Positions 32,168-34,485 of a stretch of 34,485 nt of DNA are shown here, in pieces. The position numbers and the translations under genes are program-made. This DNA is from Clostridia bacterium (GTDB lineage Bacteria; Bacillota; Clostridia; Christensenellales; Aristaeellaceae): contig JAGBFR010000015.1 of assembly GCA_017936375.1 (NCBI GenBank), positions 1 through 34,485 on the forward strand, written 5' to 3'. How positions within the stretch are numbered: position 1 is the first letter of the stretch; every line of letters starts with the position of its first letter. Under the pieces are notes generated by a model, which saw only the letters and a program-made list of their open reading frames with translations, did not search any database and had not been told where the DNA came from.

Positions 32168-33748
32168 TTAAGTATCGAATTTCCTAAAAGATGCGCGGAA
32201 ATAACGAATTAGTGGATAATGAATAGTGAGTGGAGATAGTGGGTCGATATCGCGGTCACCTTTGAATACGAAACGTGGAACTTTTCCATAGTTGCCGATA
32301 ATACCTAGATCATATAAGTCTCTTAGAATTTGCGCAGGTTTATGAGAACCTTTTTTCAATACTTCTACTTCGTCAAAAACCTCTGCTTTACCATCGATTT
32401 GCGCAATGAAATCCTTCAATTCAAAAGGTATGGTTATGCCTGTTAACGCATGGCGAATTCCTTCTACTTCTTTGTCGGAGTATATTGCTGTAAGAGCTTC
32501 TTCGAATTCTGCCCAGGATTCTTCGGAATAGTGTTTTCGAATTACTTCAAAGGTTTCTTGATCGGCATAGTTTTTATCGCCTTTGATACTTTGAATTGCA
32601 GTAAACATTCGAATTATATCTCTTGGTTTTGACCATGTTTGATCGATGATATAATTACGAATATCTTTTTTCCCAGAATCCATACTTTGAACAAAGTATT
32701 CTTGCCAAATATTCTCGGTAAGGGTTAATCCGGCACGGATCTCACTATATTGGATTCGTTTTTCTAGCATTCGTAAGAGTGGATGATTATTTATATTTCC
32801 GCCATGCTGCTGCCATGAAAGCTGAATACCAAAATCATGGATTGACTTGTTGATTTCCATTCCTTTTGATTGGAATTTCTTATAAACTTCATTGCGTATT
32901 GCGGCAATAATATAAACACCAAATCCATTTTCGCGAGAGATTTCCGAAATGTACTGAATGGCAAAAATCAAATCGCGTATTAGGATGATGTCCCTTTCGT
33001 AGTTCTTTGTTCTTTTTAATGATAACTCTAATTCATCAAACAAAATGTATAGCTTATTTTCTGTGGGTTGCAGTTTCGAGTATAGATCAATTATCTTTTT
33101 TGCAACTGAACGAAAAGAAGCAGCTTTCTTTGACTGATCAAACCATTCTAATTCAACATCTAGTTTACCAATTTTGCCAATATTAACATCGACGTTTCCC
33201 TTCTTAACCTTTGGTAGGATTCTGTGTACGACGCCTGTTTTTTCAATATCATCATTATAGATTGCCAATAACAGCGCGTTTAACTCTTTCCATGTTTGGT
33301 CATCTCTCGAAAAGACACCATATTCTGTATGTCGTAAACGGCATACTATTAGCTTAATTAAATAAACTTCCCATGCGAGAATACAATTATCGCTAAAATC
33401 CGCAGGTAAGCCTTTTTCTATAACCTCTTCATGGTTTTGTTCTGATAGTGAAGTGCGTTTTATTTGACTGCGTTCTTCGTCGTCGATATCTCGTTTAAAT
33501 CGGATAAACGAAGTAAATGTTGGTTCACTGTTTTGTTGAACACGAGCTTCGAGATATTTGAGCAACATGGTTTTTCCTGTTCCCTTATCGCCACAAATAT
33601 AGTATACGAAGCCATTGATTATCCGATTGATATCAAGATTGGGATACTCAAAGAAAACATTAGCGCAGATTTCTTGACCAAATTCAAGGAATTCATTATA
33701 GGCATCAATCTTGCCAAGATAAATGTCTTTAAACTGGAGTTGTCCCAT
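32168..33748 (-). CDS. P-loop ATPase of the Sll1717 type
   Basis: The 526-residue product has Walker A CGDKGTGKT (52-60) and Walker B LYILFDELEL with D238 and E239, a layout found in STAND-like and Sll1717-type P-loop ATPases. A long helical region with a sensor-like IIAAIRNEVY stretch follows, and the C-terminal 60 residues (LRDLYDLGIIGNYGKVPRFVFKGD) look like a winged helix. Proteins of this family are found scattered in genomes and mobile elements and are suspected in phage or plasmid conflict; no mechanism is proven. CGGAGGT precedes the ATG and a consensus promoter lies 56 bases upstream. It converges on the subtilase gene and is similarly AT-rich, so it may share the cassette's origin, but need not be part of the same system. 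Confidence 0.8.
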   Translation of the reverse strand: MGQLQFKDIYLGKIDAYNEFLEFGQEICANVFFEYPNLDINRIINGFVYYICGDKGTGKTMLLKYLEARVQQNSEPTFTSFIRFKRDIDDEERSQIKRTSLSEQNHEEVIEKGLPADFSDNCILAWEVYLIKLIVCRLRHTEYGVFSRDDQTWKELNALLLAIYNDDIEKTGVVHRILPKVKKGNVDVNIGKIGKLDVELEWFDQSKKAASFRSVAKKIIDLYSKLQPTENKLYILFDELELSLKRTKNYERDIILIRDLIFAIQYISEISRENGFGVYIIAAIRNEVYKKFQSKGMEINKSIHDFGIQLSWQQHGGNINNHPLLRMLEKRIQYSEIRAGLTLTENIWQEYFVQSMDSGKKDIRNYIIDQTWSKPRDIIRMFTAIQSIKGDKNYADQETFEVIRKHYSEESWAEFEEALTAIYSDKEVEGIRHALTGITIPFELKDFIAQIDGKAEVFDEVEVLKKGSHKPAQILRDLYDLGIIGNYGKVPRFVFKGDRDIDPLSPLTIHYPLIRYFRASFRKFDT

Positions 33749-33803
33749 ACTGTACCTCCGAAAATGTGAGTTAATGCAACAATGAAATTAATATCTAAAA
33801 TAT

Positions 33804-33832
33804 AGTATACTCATTATAGAAGACTGTTTCAA
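33804..33832 (-). promoter_or_regulatory. Sigma-A promoter of the Sll1717-type ATPase gene
   Basis: On the minus strand TTGAAA (33827-33832) and TATACT (33804-33809) are 17 bases apart, close to consensus. A leader of roughly 50 bases precedes the ribosome site. The ATPase therefore appears independently and constitutively transcribed. Confidence 0.75.
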
Positions 33833-33903
33833 TGCTTGCAGTAATTATTGTAGAAGGGGATCTTTAGAAATAGTCTATAGAGTAGAAAAATATCCACATC
33901 CCG

Positions 33904-33933
33904 TGACGATTCATCCCTTCCATCAGTCTAATA
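33904..33933 (+). promoter_or_regulatory. Possible ECF-type autoregulated promoter
   Basis: TGACGA (33904-33909) and AGTCTAATA (33925-33933), about 15 bases apart, lie 27 bases before the sigma gene start. The arrangement is like promoters read by ECF sigma factors rather than sigma-A, suggesting the factor may control its own gene. A palindrome GTAACGTTAC (33937-33946) lies between it and the ribosome site. Confidence 0.4.
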
Positions 33934-33960
33934 AGCGTAACGTTACAAGGAGATGAGCTT

Positions 33961-34419
33961 ATGGACAAGGATTTCTTCGTAAAAGAGATCGAAGCCCACA
34001 GCGGTATGTTATACCGTGTGGCCTATACGATCCTTCGAAATGATGACGCCTGCAAAGATGCGTTGCAGGATACAGCGCTGAAAGCATGGGAAAAGCGGGG
34101 AACGCTCAAAGAGCTGCGTTACTTCCGCACATGGATCACCAGGATCCTCATCAATACGTGTTATGACACGCAAAGAAAGCGCAGGCGCATGGTTTCAATC
34201 GAAGATGTTCCCGAGCCTCAAGTGGCTGCTCCTGATATCTCACTGGCAATGGCGCTGCAGTCTCTTCCGGAAAAGCTGCGGTTGCCGCTGGTGCTCTATT
34301 ATTCTGAAGGATTGACCTATGCGGAGATCGCACAAACGCTGCGTCTCCCGATGGCGACGGTGCGAGGAAGAATCCACCGTGCCAAAGGACAACTGAGAAA
34401 GGAGTTGGGTGCAGAATGA
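33961..34419 (+). CDS. ECF-type RNA polymerase sigma factor
   Basis: The 152-residue product has sigma region 2 (AYTILRNDDACKDALQDTALKAWEKRG, here split as AYTILRNDDACKDA and LQDTALKAWEK, then YFRTWITRILINTCYD) and region 4 (LPEKLRLPLVLYYSEGL, EIAQTLRLPMATVRGRIHRA) and nothing else, the short ECF layout. AAGGAG lies about 8 bases before the ATG. Its stop overlaps the next start (ATGA), so the next gene is probably its anti-sigma factor. ECF factors redirect RNA polymerase to envelope-stress or similar promoters. Whether it belongs to the element or to the chromosome is not clear. Confidence 0.9.
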   Translation: MDKDFFVKEIEAHSGMLYRVAYTILRNDDACKDALQDTALKAWEKRGTLKELRYFRTWITRILINTCYDTQRKRRRMVSIEDVPEPQVAAPDISLAMALQSLPEKLRLPLVLYYSEGLTYAEIAQTLRLPMATVRGRIHRAKGQLRKELGAE

Positions 34420-34485
34420 AGCGTAATCTGGATGAACTGAATATCCGCAATGCATTTGCACAGGAGCCTGCAGCGTGCCATGATG
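34416..34485 (+). CDS. Probable anti-sigma factor, N-terminal fragment (partial)
   Basis: The first 23 codons are in the window, starting at an ATG that overlaps the sigma stop codon by 4 bases (ATGA), with GAAAGGAG about 14 bases upstream. The visible start (MKRNLDELNIRNAFAQEP) is hydrophilic. Gene order and overlap match an ECF anti-sigma factor, a membrane protein that holds the sigma factor inactive. The rest is outside the window, so this is inferred from context. Confidence 0.5.
   Translation, partial: MKRNLDELNIRNAFAQEPAACHD

Larger units (their letters stand above)
18029..34485. mobile_element. Integrative (conjugative or mobilizable) element, left part
   Basis: The element begins at the tRNA-Arg anticodon loop and runs towards the right edge. 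It is supported by the broken tRNA, a ParB-like gene, a replication-type HTH protein, TnpV, MobC and a MOBP-type relaxase, all typical of clostridial integrative elements. Neither an integrase nor coupling-protein or type IV secretion genes are visible, and no second copy of the tRNA 3' end was found, so the right boundary is not in the window or not recognisable. The sigma/anti-sigma genes at the far right may be element or chromosome. The part from about 28.5 kb is AT-rich cargo of separate origin. Confidence 0.75.

Overview
The window is from a Gram-positive gut-type bacterium, most likely a GC-rich member of the Bacillota class Clostridia. This rests on the strong AGGAGG-type ribosome sites, the C-terminal tail of elongation factor Tu at the left edge, the gene families present (YfhO-like membrane protein, CapA lipoprotein, RyR-domain proteins, GH43 enzymes, TnpV and a MobC/relaxase pair), and sigma-A type promoters. 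A species cannot be named from the sequence alone.

Positions 1-17990 are ordinary GC-rich chromosome. After the end of tuf come a two-gene unit (YfhO-like membrane protein and a nuclease-helicase fusion), a convergent 68-residue gene, and a run of CapA lipoprotein, NYN-LOTUS protein and exported protein. A membrane protein with a KPEP-rich linker follows. Three cytoplasmic GH43-type glycosidases come next, then a membrane/Rossmann/RyR protein coupled to a stand-alone RyR-domain protein. On the minus strand lie a Nudix hydrolase and a pair of short-chain dehydrogenases with a clear promoter and an overlapping palindrome.

At 17991-18035 only the 3' half of a tRNA-Arg (anticodon CCT) remains, on the minus strand with its terminator. 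Everything to the right reads as an integrated mobile element entered through this tRNA. Its left module carries a ParB-like protein, a DUF3990 (ADP-ribosyltransferase-like) plus Xre pair with twin operators, a replication-type HTH protein, TnpV, MobC, an FAD/Rieske oxidoreductase, a small conserved protein and a MOBP-type relaxase. An HTH/AAA-like/PD-(D/E)XK protein follows. Four genes or gene groups in this module are preceded by a hairpin plus T-run placed just before the ribosome site, a shared design suggesting attenuation or antitermination. No integrase and no type IV secretion genes are in the window, so the element is either cut by the window edge or is mobilizable only.

From about 28.5 to 33.9 kb the sequence becomes visibly AT-rich. 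It holds a compact cassette: an AAA+ ATPase translationally coupled to a cytoplasmic subtilisin-like protease, and a convergent Sll1717-type P-loop ATPase with its own consensus promoter, separated by a strong bidirectional terminator. This cargo is the best candidate in the window for an undescribed conflict or defence system. The window ends in an ECF sigma factor gene overlapping the start of a probable anti-sigma gene; whether these belong to the element or the chromosome is not decided by the sequence here.
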